DNA of 36,475 bases from Clostridia bacterium (GTDB lineage: Bacteria; Bacillota; Clostridia; Oscillospirales; Acutalibacteraceae): assembly GCA_017441385.1 (NCBI GenBank), contig JAFRXY010000045.1, forward strand, positions 1 through 36,475, given 5' to 3'. A program made the translations under genes and the position numbers. Below the pieces are notes generated by a model. It searched no databases. It was not told the origin of the DNA and saw only the letters and a program-made list of their open reading frames with translations. Shown here piece after piece: positions 8,572 to 17,639 of this stretch. Each line of letters begins with the position of its first letter. Within the stretch, counting starts at the first letter, position 1.

Positions 8572-9591
8572 TTATTTATCAATGCGCACTCTGGGGTCAA
8601 CCAGTGTGTAGCTGATATCGGTCAGCAGAACGCCCACCAAACTGACCAGCGTGTAGAACATCTGCATGGCCAGAACCAGCTCGTAGTCGGTGGCGTTGAG
8701 CGCCTGCCAGTACAGACGTCCCGTGCCCTTGAGGGCGAAGGTGGTTTCGATAACCAGCGAACCGCCGGTGAAGACGGCGATCATCCAGCCCATGATGGAG
8801 GTGGAGACAGGCAGCAGGGCATTTCTCCACGCGTGGCTGTAAATAACCACTTTTTCCTTCAGACCCTTGGCTCTGGCGGTGCGGATATAGTCCTGCGATA
8901 AAGTATCCATCATCGCGGCGCGGACGGTTCGGGTCATTCCCGCCAGTCCCGTGAACACCAGCACCAGTATCGGCAGCGCCATGTAATACATACGGTCGCC
9001 GAATTCCATCAGTCCGGTATAGTCGGAACCCGGCGTCTTGGCGCCTCCGGTGGGGAAGATGCGGAACAGCACGGCAAATAAAAAGATAAAGAGAATACCT
9101 ACCAGATAAGTCGGCAGGCTGTAGCCGATCACCGTCGTCGCCTGAATCGCGCTGTCGGCAGGCTTGCGGGCGTGAACGGCGCAGAAGATGCCGAGCGGAA
9201 TGGTGATGGCCAGCGTGATAACGGTGGAGCAGAAATTCAGCAGCACCGTGTTGAGCATAGGAGTGGGAATAATTTCAATCACATCCCGCTTGTAACCGGT
9301 GGAGTAACCGAAATTGCCCTGCAGCAGACCGTCAAAACTGCCGTTGACGTCCGGCCAGAGACCCATCCAGCGGGCATATCTCTGAATCAGGGGAGCGTCC
9401 AGACCCATCTGCGTGCGAAGCGCCTGATACTGACGGGCGAATTCGTCCGGCTTGAGCGACTTGCGCAGAGGCTCCATCGCGACCAGCGCGGGATCGCTGG
9501 GAATCAGATTGTAAATGGCGTACATCATGAGGGATACAACAAAGAAAACTATGATAAGGTATATGAGACGCTTGAAAATGTACTTTTTCAT
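8572..9591 (-). CDS. oppB: Oligopeptide-type ABC permease (OppB)
   Basis: A 339-residue permease of the OppB/DppB family with the usual six membrane segments and an N-terminal cytoplasmic start MKKYIFKRL. The EAA loop that contacts the ATPases is at about 234-262 (DYIRTARAKGL then the RNALLP end). Length and spacing are ordinary: unlike its partner OppC it has no inserted domain. It lies 17 bases upstream of oppC and follows the binding-protein gene after a terminator hairpin. The start at 9591 is preceded by GGAGG about 13 bases away and a closer TAGGAT. Confidence 0.95.
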   Translation of the reverse strand: MKKYIFKRLIYLIIVFFVVSLMMYAIYNLIPSDPALVAMEPLRKSLKPDEFARQYQALRTQMGLDAPLIQRYARWMGLWPDVNGSFDGLLQGNFGYSTGYKRDVIEIIPTPMLNTVLLNFCSTVITLAITIPLGIFCAVHARKPADSAIQATTVIGYSLPTYLVGILFIFLFAVLFRIFPTGGAKTPGSDYTGLMEFGDRMYYMALPILVLVFTGLAGMTRTVRAAMMDTLSQDYIRTARAKGLKEKVVIYSHAWRNALLPVSTSIMGWMIAVFTGGSLVIETTFALKGTGRLYWQALNATDYELVLAMQMFYTLVSLVGVLLTDISYTLVDPRVRIDK

Positions 9592-9752
9592 ATATCCTAC
9601 CGACCTCCGTCCTTGATATTTTTAATGATATTCAACATCGGACAGACCGACGATTATTTTCGGAATAATAAGCATAACAGCACATAATAAAGTGTAAGAT
9701 AGATTTGAAACTCATTTATTTTGCTTTAAACCAGTAAAGCGCCATCATATGC

Positions 9753-9791
9753 AAAAAGGTCTCCCTCCTTAGTAAGTCAAGGAAGGAGACC
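9753..9791 (-). terminator. Intercistronic terminator between the binding protein and permease genes
   Basis: Arms 9758-9770 and 9779-9791 form a 13-bp stem with one mismatch, followed on the minus strand by TTTTT. Placed between the solute-binding lipoprotein and oppB, it would let most transcripts stop after the binding protein, giving it in excess over the membrane parts, as is common in such operons. Confidence 0.85.
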
Positions 9792-9861
9792 CTTCGCTCA
9801 ATGATCCGGCTGACTTATGCAGCAGCCGAAAATGTGTGCATTAAGAATTCAACACGCCGGA

Positions 9862-11844
9862 TTAGCCAACATACTTCGCGTAGAGGATGGCTCTGGAGAA
9901 GCCCCAGAAGGAATACTCCTCGTAATCAGTGATGGTGTTGGGATAGACGGTGACGTAGATGTTGGAGTACAGCGGCACTCTGGGGAGAAGCTCATTGTAA
10001 CGGATAACGAAATCCTGCCACTTCTTGAGGAATGTGTCATAGTCGCTCTGATCCACGCCGTAAACCATTTCCATCGAGAGCTTGTCGAGCTGCTCATCAT
10101 AGCAATGGGTGGTATTGTAACCTTCCTCAATGTAGGCGGGATCAGTGGTGAACTCAAAGGACATATCGTAAGCGTCAGCACTCCAACCGGTAGCGAGGTT
10201 GAACATATTGTAGGTAGGAACGGAATAATCGCCGCCCAGACCGTATGCATCCTGACGGTACATGTAGTTGATAAGCTCAGGGAATGTCATGAGATTCTGC
10301 TTGATCTCAACACCGGACTCCTTGGTTGCCTTGCCGTTGGCCAGCATGGTGACAAGGAGGTCGGAAACGGCGTTGCCTTCGGAAGAAGCCCAGTTCAGGG
10401 TTGCGGGCATGAGGATCTTGTCGCCGACTTTGACGCAGAACGCGTCGTAGTTGGTGGCCTGCTCTGCGGTAACTTCCTTGTAACGGACTTCGCCGCTGCC
10501 GTCGACATAGTCGCTGCCATCCTTGTTGTAGACGAAGCCTGCCTGCTTGAGCATCTCGACTGCCTTGGCGGGATCGTAGCTGTAGGTGTTCAGCTTGGAA
10601 GCGAAGAGATCCTTGGAATCGTTGTACATTCTGAAAGCGGTGCAGTAAGGACCGTGGACAACGCCGCCCCAGCCCTGGCAGAATGTCTTGGCAAACTCTG
10701 TGCGGTCGAGGAGGTAGGCAACAGCCTGACGGAACTCAGGGAACTGAGCAGGACCGAGGTCGCAGGCAAACTGGAAGTAGCCGAAGCCTGCGCGGTCATA
10801 CTGGCAGTAAGAGCTGTCGATCGCCTTGCTGTCGATAAGGTCGATCGCCGCGTTGACCTGATCGCCGTCAGCGATACCGGAGTAGATCTCGATGCCGCCG
10901 GTGCGGATGGTGTCGATAACGGTATCATCCTCAGTCTTGACGATGACAACCTTCTTGATGTGGGGCTTCTGACCCTGGAAGTCGCCGGCGTAGTTCTCGT
11001 TGACTTCGAGAGTGATCTGGTTGGCGCTCTTGTCGAAGTTCACCAGGTTGTAAGGACCAGCGGTAACTCTGTCAGAGGTAGCGTACTGCGCAGCCTTGAA
11101 CTGCTCGCCGATGTCAGCGACAGAGAGGGTCTTGCCGTTTGCGTTGGTGAGGTATGCGCCCTGACCGTCATCCTTGACAGACCAGCCCTCTCCGAACCAG
11201 TAGTCGAGATTGACGGCACGGTATGCGGCGTAGCCCAGGTCATAGAAGTAAGGCACATAAGTGTTGCCGTCTGTACCCACCTTAAGGGTAGTTGCGGAGA
11301 ATTTGTACTCGTCAAGCAGACGGAGACCGGAGAGAACCTCGGCTTCGCCTTTACGATATTCAGCACCGCCGGGAATCATGTTGTGAGAAGCGGTGACGGT
11401 GCCCATTTCTTTACCAGCGGGGCTGAGAGCAAAGAGTGTCCATGCGAGAAAGTTCTCGGCTTTGATGTCTGTGCCGTTGTTGAACTTCAGACCCTTTTTG
11501 ATCTCAATCGTAAAAGTCAGATTGCCGTCAGCATCAGTTGATCGCTCGCAGCTCTCAACAACGGAATTATTGACAACATAAATGCCAATTTTATCTGTTG
11601 TGACTGTAACGCAGTCGTCTGTCAGGTCGATAACGTCCTTATCGGTAGCGTTGGGGTTGCTGGTGAATGCGCTGTAAGCCCAGTCGCCGTTGGCCTCTGT
11701 GCTGGTGCCGATGATGACCTGACCCTTGGGGGTGTCGTCCTCAGCTGCATCATCTGTCTTCTTGTCGCCGCAGGCGGTGATCGTCATGGCGCCAAGAGCA
11801 AGAGCGAGAAGCAGACTAAGGATTCTTGTGTGCATCTTCTTCAT
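9862..11844 (-). CDS. Peptide/solute-binding lipoprotein of the opp transporter (SBP family 5)
   Basis: A 660-residue extracellular binding protein of the OppA/DppA class (SBP_bac_5). A type II signal peptide runs from MKKMHTR to the lipobox ITAC with lipidated Cys25. An acidic linker (about 30-40) leads to the binding domain, which has family sequences such as LTFTIEIKKGLKFNNG and a C-terminal part with VPLYSN. At 660 residues it is longer than typical OppA (about 540). The frame opens upstream to 11997, but the ATG at 11844 with GGAGG upstream starts a perfect signal peptide, so the extension is noncoding leader. It is the first gene of the opp operon. Confidence 0.94.
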   Translation of the reverse strand: MKKMHTRILSLLLALALGAMTITACGDKKTDDAAEDDTPKGQVIIGTSTEANGDWAYSAFTSNPNATDKDVIDLTDDCVTVTTDKIGIYVVNNSVVESCERSTDADGNLTFTIEIKKGLKFNNGTDIKAENFLAWTLFALSPAGKEMGTVTASHNMIPGGAEYRKGEAEVLSGLRLLDEYKFSATTLKVGTDGNTYVPYFYDLGYAAYRAVNLDYWFGEGWSVKDDGQGAYLTNANGKTLSVADIGEQFKAAQYATSDRVTAGPYNLVNFDKSANQITLEVNENYAGDFQGQKPHIKKVVIVKTEDDTVIDTIRTGGIEIYSGIADGDQVNAAIDLIDSKAIDSSYCQYDRAGFGYFQFACDLGPAQFPEFRQAVAYLLDRTEFAKTFCQGWGGVVHGPYCTAFRMYNDSKDLFASKLNTYSYDPAKAVEMLKQAGFVYNKDGSDYVDGSGEVRYKEVTAEQATNYDAFCVKVGDKILMPATLNWASSEGNAVSDLLVTMLANGKATKESGVEIKQNLMTFPELINYMYRQDAYGLGGDYSVPTYNMFNLATGWSADAYDMSFEFTTDPAYIEEGYNTTHCYDEQLDKLSMEMVYGVDQSDYDTFLKKWQDFVIRYNELLPRVPLYSNIYVTVYPNTITDYEEYSFWGFSRAILYAKYVG

Positions 11845-12104
11845 TTTGCTATTTCCTCCAATATGTTTAAATATTTTAACTGTATGCGATCCGCGACAGC
11901 TAATGCACAATCTGCCGTTTCTCCGCAACCAGTCAAATGACTCCCTGCTCTGCTGTATGAGCGCAGAGAAATTTATTTCCAAAAGCGGACTATGCACTTA
12001 ATCCGCTCTTAAAAATACAACATCACAAGACCACAGTGAACGCTTAATACATTCGCCAAAATTACCAGAAATTTTTAATAAATTCGCTGTGCTCTTTTCA
12101 AGTC
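11845..12104 (-). promoter_or_regulatory. Long 5' leader of the opp operon with hairpins
   Basis: From the predicted start of transcription to the ATG is about 260 bases. It contains a hairpin with arms 12007-12002 and 11989-11984 (extendable to nine pairs with one G-U), followed by TTTT, and a second hairpin CTCTGC/GCAGAG. These could be an attenuator or an RNA-stability element. I recognise no known riboswitch or T-box signature. Confidence 0.4.
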
Positions 12105-12110
12105 TGAAAT

Positions 12111-12139
12111 AGTATAACATACAAAATTCATATTTGCAA
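12111..12139 (-). promoter_or_regulatory. Promoter of the opp operon
   Basis: -35 TTGCAA at 12139-12134, a 17-base spacer, and -10 TATACT at 12116-12111 on the minus strand. This is the best promoter match in the spacer upstream of the binding-protein gene. Confidence 0.7.
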
Positions 12140-12480
12140 GAGAAAAAAACAAAAAGTTGATATTTTTATATTACAGTTAAGATAATTTATTGGTTTTGCA
12201 TAAATTGAATTTTATTATTCCAATTATCCTGACTTTTTTGATGTTTGTTTGATGAAGATATATATTTCATTTGTCCTTATAATGTATAATTAATTAATAA
12301 TTTATTTAATATAGCAATATAACGCTACAATGTTGAAAAACTTAAAAATGTGCAAATTGACTAAATAAAGAAAAAATGATATAAAAATTCAGGCGAAGAA
12401 ATGGATATTTCTGTCAATTTATCACTGTAAAGCGACAAAATCACGCTTTTCAAATTGTAAATATTTTGTTAACAGAAACA
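12140..12480. other. AT-rich spacer with no gene
   Basis: About 340 very AT-rich bases between the opp promoter and the next terminator. I see no convincing gene. A 27-codon open frame on the minus strand (12187-12270) has a Shine-Dalgarno-like AAGGA too close to its ATG. Upstream A/T tracts could help the opp promoter. Confidence 0.5.
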
Positions 12481-12485
12481 CGCCA

Positions 12486-12528
12486 AAAACCGCGCATTTT
12501 CCCGACAGAAAGGCGGGGCTATGCGCGG
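12486..12528 (-). terminator. Terminator after the unknown lipoprotein gene
   Basis: Outer arms CCGCGCAT (12490-12497) and ATGCGCGG (12521-12528) with an inner CCCG/CGGG pair, followed on the minus strand by TTTTT. Confidence 0.8.
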
Positions 12529-12536
12529 TGGAATCA

Positions 12537-13166
12537 TCAATGATCGGTTACGTCGTCAAATTCCATCCACGACTGTCCGCCGTCGAAGGAATGGTTGTAG
12601 ACGGTGAAGGCTTGAAGCGAGTCCGCTTTGTAGGCCGACCGGTCGGTTTTGAGATACTCCTTGCAGGGGAAGCCGTCCGGCATGACATAGGCGGCGTAGA
12701 TATAGATAATTCTATTTCCGCCCCGGTCAATCAAAGCGTATTCGTAGGTGGAGCCGAAGCCGTCGTTGGTGATGTAGGCGGGATAGGGATAGGATTTTTC
12801 ATCATCCATCACATGATTGGTGAAGGTCTTTCCGTCGTGATTCTTGATGGTGAAGGCAATTCCGCCCAGCCGTTCTTCTTCGGCGGCAATCTGCTCCGCG
12901 TCGCAACGGTATTCCAGAATCATATACCCGTCCGTGTCAAAAAGCCCTTCCCCGAAGGAGGATTCAAAAAGCGCCACCCGGCCTTCTTCCACCGAATCGG
13001 GGAAAACGGAAAGGTTGCTGTCGAGATCGCCGCCGTATTTCGTGATGTAATACGATTTGTCGTATTGCGCCGCGCCGCTTCGTTTTTCAGGATTGCAGGC
13101 GGTAAGGGAGAACAGCACGGCAACTGCCGCCGCGATGGATGCGATTTTTAAAAATATTCTATTCAT
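12537..13166 (-). CDS. Putative lipoprotein, unknown function
   Basis: A 209-residue protein with a type II signal peptide ending in lipobox LTAC (Cys24), so it should be anchored outside the cell membrane. The mature part is mixed alpha/beta and acidic, with many Tyr and Asp, and has only one later cysteine. I recognise no family. In-frame ATGs also exist at 13184 and further up, but the one at 13166 has AAAGAGG nine bases upstream and begins the signal peptide directly. It follows the two-helix membrane protein by 26 bases and ends at its own terminator, so the two form a small transcription unit. Confidence 0.75.
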   Translation of the reverse strand: MNRIFLKIASIAAAVAVLFSLTACNPEKRSGAAQYDKSYYITKYGGDLDSNLSVFPDSVEEGRVALFESSFGEGLFDTDGYMILEYRCDAEQIAAEEERLGGIAFTIKNHDGKTFTNHVMDDEKSYPYPAYITNDGFGSTYEYALIDRGGNRIIYIYAAYVMPDGFPCKEYLKTDRSAYKADSLQAFTVYNHSFDGGQSWMEFDDVTDH

Positions 13167-13192
13167 TGCAAAAGCCTCTTTCATGAAAAATT

Positions 13193-13354
13193 CTACATAG
13201 GAAATAAAATCCAAAGTGTAGCCAATATCGCTGCCGCGACTGCCATGACGGCAATCAGGGCAATAGCGATTCCGTTTTTCTTTTTGGCGAAGAAATAGCA
13301 GGTCAGCGCGGTCAGTGAAACATAAAGCAACGCCAGTTTTGCCATGAATCCCAT
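13193..13354 (-). CDS. Small two-helix membrane protein
   Basis: A 53-residue protein with two hydrophobic segments (about 4-21 and 27-50) separated by a basic turn AKKKNG, suggesting a membrane hairpin with its loop in the cytoplasm. The ATG at 13354 has AAAGGGG eight bases upstream, which decides it over the longer open frame. It precedes the lipoprotein gene by 26 bases. Function is unknown. The clear ribosome site and the clustering of hydrophobic residues support it being real. Confidence 0.6.
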   Translation of the reverse strand: MGFMAKLALLYVSLTALTCYFFAKKKNGIAIALIAVMAVAAAILATLWILFPM

Positions 13355-13449
13355 ATCATCAGCCCCTTTCATCGCTGGCAGTATAGCACCGTATTCACCA
13401 AATGTCAATATAAATTTATCGAAATTCGGTTAATTTTCTTTGAATATCA

Positions 13450-13488
13450 TAAAGCCCCGTGAACACAAAATGCATTCACGGGGCTTTA
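13450..13488 (-). terminator. Terminator of the acyltransferase/DHHW module
   Basis: A perfect 14-bp stem (13450-13463 with 13475-13488, 11-base loop) lies just after the DHHW gene. Each arm ends in CTTTA on its strand, so the U-tract is short. Confidence 0.75.
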
Positions 13489-13519
13489 CCGGAAAAGAAT
13501 GAAGAATGATTTACGTCAA

Positions 13520-14698
13520 TCACTCACCAAAGGAAAACATTCTGTAATTGGCCGAATCGGGTCTGTTATGGGCGCCAATCATAAACTGAGCATAGCAAAT
13601 CAAAACCGTGTCATATTGATTATCCAGAATATATTGCCGGATACGAAACCATGAGCTTTGGTCTCTCAGCACAATATTGTCGATCTCATTGACACCAAGT
13701 GAAAGAAACGGCTCCGTTACTTTGGAATACGAATCGGCTAGCATCAGCACCTTTCCGTTTTTCACATCGTGATTGACACATTTTTTTGTCAAATAGGAAT
13801 AATGCCAGCTATCACTCTGGTAGACATCCGTTTCAGGCGAATAACTGGACTCATCGATAAATGCATCAAAGGAACCATCGGTTTTTCTGCCTTCTGAATC
13901 AGTAAACGTATAATTCGTTTTAAAAGCGGGCTTGATTTCTGTGTAATCATCAAGACCAATATAGGTTTTGGATATTTTTTTCCCCTGCTCGCCAAGCCAG
14001 CAATTTTTCCATTCCTTTACCTCATATCTGGAAATATCATACAGCTCCAAATCTATATCATATCCCAATTGATCGTTCATGGATCGGGCAATCTGACGGG
14101 TAGCCCAAAAACCCGCTTTGGTTGTCCAGTGATGATCTGTTCTGTAAAACAAATCGCGGATATCAATATTGTCTTCCTTAATCTTTTCTCTTAAATCCAG
14201 ATACGGGATGCCCGCCTCCTCAATTCTCTTTAAAAGCAGATCCGCATTCTGATTGCTATAGCTTTTAACGCCGAATTCATCCAGCATGATGCTGTCGTCC
14301 ATGTATTTAACAGGCTGATTGACATAAAGCAATTGAATGCCGTTTTCTTTTAGAAATTCATAAAATGACGTTATTTGTTCAAATTCATAATCCGTATCGG
14401 CTTGAGGATCGGATGAAATAATATAATTGCCCTCGGACACAAAAATATCACTATTACTGTAAAAGCCTTTCATATCAAGCGCTTTGACTACCAGACCGTG
14501 TAAATTGAAAAATTTGGTTTTGTAAAGCATTTGATTGGTAAATTGCGTCTCAATATTCTCTTGACCGATAGATTTTTGAGCCAGATAGGCAGATAGCGTG
14601 TTAAGCTGTGAAAAACAGTCTATTGAAATAAACATGACAAACAGCATTATAACAAATAAGACTGCAACCATTTTCTTGATTTTACATGAATTATCCAT
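13520..14698 (-). CDS. DHHW family (AlgX/AlgJ-like) protein, partner of the MBOAT acyltransferase
   Basis: A 392-residue protein with one N-terminal membrane segment (about 9-27) and an extracytoplasmic SGNH-like domain. The family motif DHHW is at 188-191, preceded by RT and followed by TTKAG. A later block LMLADSYSK resembles the nucleophile region of AlgX/AlgJ-type enzymes. Such proteins are encoded next to MBOAT acyltransferases and complete transfer of acetyl groups onto extracellular polysaccharide or wall polymers. A TTG at 14710 is possible, but the ATG at 14698 with GGAG six bases upstream is better. The gene is clearly AT-richer than its neighbours. The polymer acted on is unknown. 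Confidence 0.88.
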   Translation of the reverse strand: MDNSCKIKKMVAVLFVIMLFVMFISIDCFSQLNTLSAYLAQKSIGQENIETQFTNQMLYKTKFFNLHGLVVKALDMKGFYSNSDIFVSEGNYIISSDPQADTDYEFEQITSFYEFLKENGIQLLYVNQPVKYMDDSIMLDEFGVKSYSNQNADLLLKRIEEAGIPYLDLREKIKEDNIDIRDLFYRTDHHWTTKAGFWATRQIARSMNDQLGYDIDLELYDISRYEVKEWKNCWLGEQGKKISKTYIGLDDYTEIKPAFKTNYTFTDSEGRKTDGSFDAFIDESSYSPETDVYQSDSWHYSYLTKKCVNHDVKNGKVLMLADSYSKVTEPFLSLGVNEIDNIVLRDQSSWFRIRQYILDNQYDTVLICYAQFMIGAHNRPDSANYRMFSFGE

Positions 14699-14723
14699 GA
14701 TTTTCTCCAACCAGCATCAAAGA

Positions 14724-16154
14724 TTAAAAGTTTGCATAAGCGAAGGGGTTGTTATTGCCGGCCACTATGAACGATATGGCACAAACAAACAATCCCAATG
14801 TAACAACGGCTGCAAGCGCCTCATAAACCACAGACAGCTTTTTCCTCGGCCTGAGCCTGCCCTCGATCCATTTCGCGACAGGGAAACAAAAGAGCACGGC
14901 CGCCAGAAGAAACACGCTATACTCTTTCAGCAGGACACCCGTCCGCAAATCAGCCGTTGTGTCATTCTGACGGTTAAAAAACATCACTTTAAGGAATTGA
15001 AATCCGCTTTCCAGCGTCTTTGAGCGGAAAATAACCCATTGGCAATTGATAAAGATCAACGTAAATACCCTGTACAAAATCCGGCTGTATCGGTGTTTGA
15101 ATCTCTGAGGGAACTTCGTCATCCGCTCAAAGCTGATCAGCACGAAATAGCCCAAGCCCCAGAAAACGAAATTCCACGAGGCTCCATGCCAGATTCCCGT
15201 AAGGAGCCATACGACAAACAGATTTCTGTAAACCAACAGCTTATTTTTGCAGCGCGAACCGCCCAACGGTATGTAAATATAATCTCTGAACCACTCGCTC
15301 AAAGAGATGTGCCAGCGTCTCCAGAAACCGGAAACCGATTCCGTCAAATAGGGATAATGAAAATTCTCCATGCATTGATAACCGAACATTTCGGAAAGAC
15401 CGATGGCCATGTCGGAATATCCCGCAAAATCAAAAAACAACTGAAGAGAATAACACACCGAACCAAGCCACGCGTATGACGCCGTACAGCTTTCAACCGG
15501 GGAAGAAAAGATTTCGGTTGTAATTTTGGACAGGACATCCGCAAGCAGAACCTTTTTATTGAATCCGATCAGAAAGCGGAACACACCGTCCGAAAACAGG
15601 GTAAAGGAGGCGGATTTCTGACCCTTCAGCTCCGCCGGAAACACCATGTCATTATACCGGGTCAAAGGACCTGACTGAATCTGCGGAAAAAACGAGAGGT
15701 ACAGCGCGTCATGCACGGGATTGTCGTTCAATACCGCCTTTTGGGTATAAATATCCGTAAGATACGAGATGGATTTAAACGTAAAGAATGATATTCCCAA
15801 GGGCAGCGCCAATTGAAATAAAGGAAGGTGAGTCCCGGAAACGGTATTGATATTCTCTACGACAAAGTCAGAATACTTGTAATATATCAGAACACCTGCA
15901 TTAAACAAAACACCCAAGACAAAGAGCAGTCGCTTTGTCATCTTATTGACAGCCGCATGAATGCTCCTTCCGATAAAAACATTGACTGCCAGACAAAACA
16001 GAAATTTGACAATATATTCCAACGAACCTATTGCATAGAAGAAAAGACTGATAAACAACAGTACATATTCCTTTATCCTGTCATCCGCCAGATAGTAGAC
16101 AGCCAATGCTATGGGCAAAAAAAAGAATAAAAACAAAACGCTATAGATGGACAT
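14724..16154 (-). CDS. MBOAT family O-acyltransferase (AlgI/DltB-like)
   Basis: A 476-residue polytopic membrane enzyme of the MBOAT family. Family motifs are FPQIQSGPLTRY (about 156-167), FDFAGYSDMAIG (241-252), the FWRRWHISLSEW block with His282, and the catalytic histidine His323 in TGIWHGASWNF. Members move an acyl group, usually acetyl, from the cytoplasm through the membrane to an extracellular acceptor. It is of normal length. It is followed 25 bases later by the DHHW gene, the usual two-gene arrangement. AT content is higher than in flanking genes. A rather distant GGAG (12 bases) precedes the ATG. Confidence 0.93.
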   Translation of the reverse strand: MSIYSVLFLFFFLPIALAVYYLADDRIKEYVLLFISLFFYAIGSLEYIVKFLFCLAVNVFIGRSIHAAVNKMTKRLLFVLGVLFNAGVLIYYKYSDFVVENINTVSGTHLPLFQLALPLGISFFTFKSISYLTDIYTQKAVLNDNPVHDALYLSFFPQIQSGPLTRYNDMVFPAELKGQKSASFTLFSDGVFRFLIGFNKKVLLADVLSKITTEIFSSPVESCTASYAWLGSVCYSLQLFFDFAGYSDMAIGLSEMFGYQCMENFHYPYLTESVSGFWRRWHISLSEWFRDYIYIPLGGSRCKNKLLVYRNLFVVWLLTGIWHGASWNFVFWGLGYFVLISFERMTKFPQRFKHRYSRILYRVFTLIFINCQWVIFRSKTLESGFQFLKVMFFNRQNDTTADLRTGVLLKEYSVFLLAAVLFCFPVAKWIEGRLRPRKKLSVVYEALAAVVTLGLFVCAISFIVAGNNNPFAYANF

Positions 16155-16256
16155 ACCAAAAAAACGCTCCTATCAACCAGCAAACTGGCCATTCTCTCAG
16201 ATCAAACAATTGAATTGCACGCTATCGGAATAGCATATAGAAATAATCCGCGAGCG

Positions 16257-17615
16257 CTAATTCTTCAGGCTCTGCAAGGGGGCGGGGATTCTGCCGCCGC
16301 GGGAGATGAATTTCAGGGGGGAATACATATTCACGTCCATGATGGGGGCGCTGCCGAAAAGTCCGCCGAATTCCATATCCTCGCCCGGCTGCTTGCCGAT
16401 GGCGGGAATGAGGCGGATGGCGGTGGTCTTGCTGTTGACCATGCCGATGGCGGCTTCATCCGCGAGAATGGCGGAGATGATTTCCGCGGGGGTGTCGCCC
16501 GGAATGGCGATCATGTCCAGACCCACCGAGCAGACGGCGGTCATGGCCTCCAGCTTGGTGAGGGAAAGCGCGCCGCAGCGTGCCGCGTCAATCATGCCCG
16601 CGTCCTCCGACACCGGAATGAACGCGCCGGACAGTCCGCCGACGTGGGAGCTTGCCATCACGCCGCCCTTCTTGACCGCGTCATTCAGCAGGGCAAGGCA
16701 GGCGGTGGTACCGTGAGCGCCGCAGCATTCCAGACCCATTTCCTCAAGGATATGCGCCACCGAATCCCCCACCGCCGGCGTGGGAGCCAGCGACAGGTCC
16801 ACAATGCCGAAGGGCACGCACAGACGGCGGGAAGCCTCCTGCGCTACCAGTTGTCCCATGCGGGTGACCTTGAAGGCCGTGCGCTTGACGATGTCGGCCA
16901 CTTCCGTGATATTCGCGTCGGGCGCTTTGGCCAATGCCGCGCGGACGACGCCCGGGCCGCTCACGCCGACATTCACCACGCAGTCGGGTTCGCCCACCCC
17001 GTGGAAGGCGCCCGCCATGAAGGGATTATCCTCCGGCGCGTTGCAGAAGATCACCAGTTTGGCCGCGCCGAAGCAGTTGTTGTCGGCGGTCAGCTCGGCG
17101 CACTGACGGACGATATGCCCCATTTTGGCCACCGCGTCCATATTGATGCCCGCCTTGGTGGAACCGATATTCACGGAGGAACAGACCCGTTCGGTCTCGG
17201 CCAGCGCCTGCGGAATGCTTTCAATGAGCGCGTAATCGCCGGGGCCGAAGCCCTTGTGCACCAGCGCGGAATAGCCGCCGAGGAAATTCACGCCCACCTG
17301 CTTGGCCGCCCGGTCAAGGGCATACGCGATCTTGACGGGATTCTTGTCGGGGCAGGCCGCCGCGACCATCGCCGCCGGCGTGACCGAAACGCGCTTATTG
17401 ATGATGGGAATGCCGTACTCGGCCTCGATGTCCTCGCCGGTCTTGACCAGATTGCCGGCATAGCGGCAGATTTTGTCATAGATTTTGACGCACATCCTGT
17501 CGATATCGCTGTCGGCGCAGTCCAGCAGGCTGATGCCCATGGTGATGGTGCGGATATCCAGATTTTCGTCCTGGATCATGTGTATCGTTTCAAGAATATC
17601 GTTGGTATTCAGCAT
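16257..17615 (-). CDS. PFL family protein (DUF711, UPF0210)
   Basis: A 452-residue cytoplasmic protein of the UPF0210/DUF711 family, recognisable from the N-terminal IRTITMGI segment, the glycine-rich [14 protein letters not shown] region, [17 protein letters not shown], and the C-terminal RGGRIPAPL. The family has a glycyl-radical-enzyme-like fold in structural surveys but no firmly assigned reaction. It is regularly encoded after a small ACT-domain protein, as here, 24 bases downstream, so the ACT protein may be its regulator. GGGAG lies eight bases before the ATG. Confidence 0.93.
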   Translation of the reverse strand: MLNTNDILETIHMIQDENLDIRTITMGISLLDCADSDIDRMCVKIYDKICRYAGNLVKTGEDIEAEYGIPIINKRVSVTPAAMVAAACPDKNPVKIAYALDRAAKQVGVNFLGGYSALVHKGFGPGDYALIESIPQALAETERVCSSVNIGSTKAGINMDAVAKMGHIVRQCAELTADNNCFGAAKLVIFCNAPEDNPFMAGAFHGVGEPDCVVNVGVSGPGVVRAALAKAPDANITEVADIVKRTAFKVTRMGQLVAQEASRRLCVPFGIVDLSLAPTPAVGDSVAHILEEMGLECCGAHGTTACLALLNDAVKKGGVMASSHVGGLSGAFIPVSEDAGMIDAARCGALSLTKLEAMTAVCSVGLDMIAIPGDTPAEIISAILADEAAIGMVNSKTTAIRLIPAIGKQPGEDMEFGGLFGSAPIMDVNMYSPLKFISRGGRIPAPLQSLKN

Positions 17616-17639
17616 ATGTTTCGCTCCCGATTTTTTCTC

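Noticed and set aside
9817-11541. Long plus-strand open frame opposite the peptide-binding protein
   Set aside because: Antisense shadow of a well-supported lipoprotein gene. The translation has no recognisable domain.
12187-12270. 27-codon minus-strand frame in the AT-rich spacer
   Set aside because: The AAGGA is only three or four bases from the ATG and the peptide is Asn/Gln/Lys-rich, as expected from AT-rich noncoding DNA.
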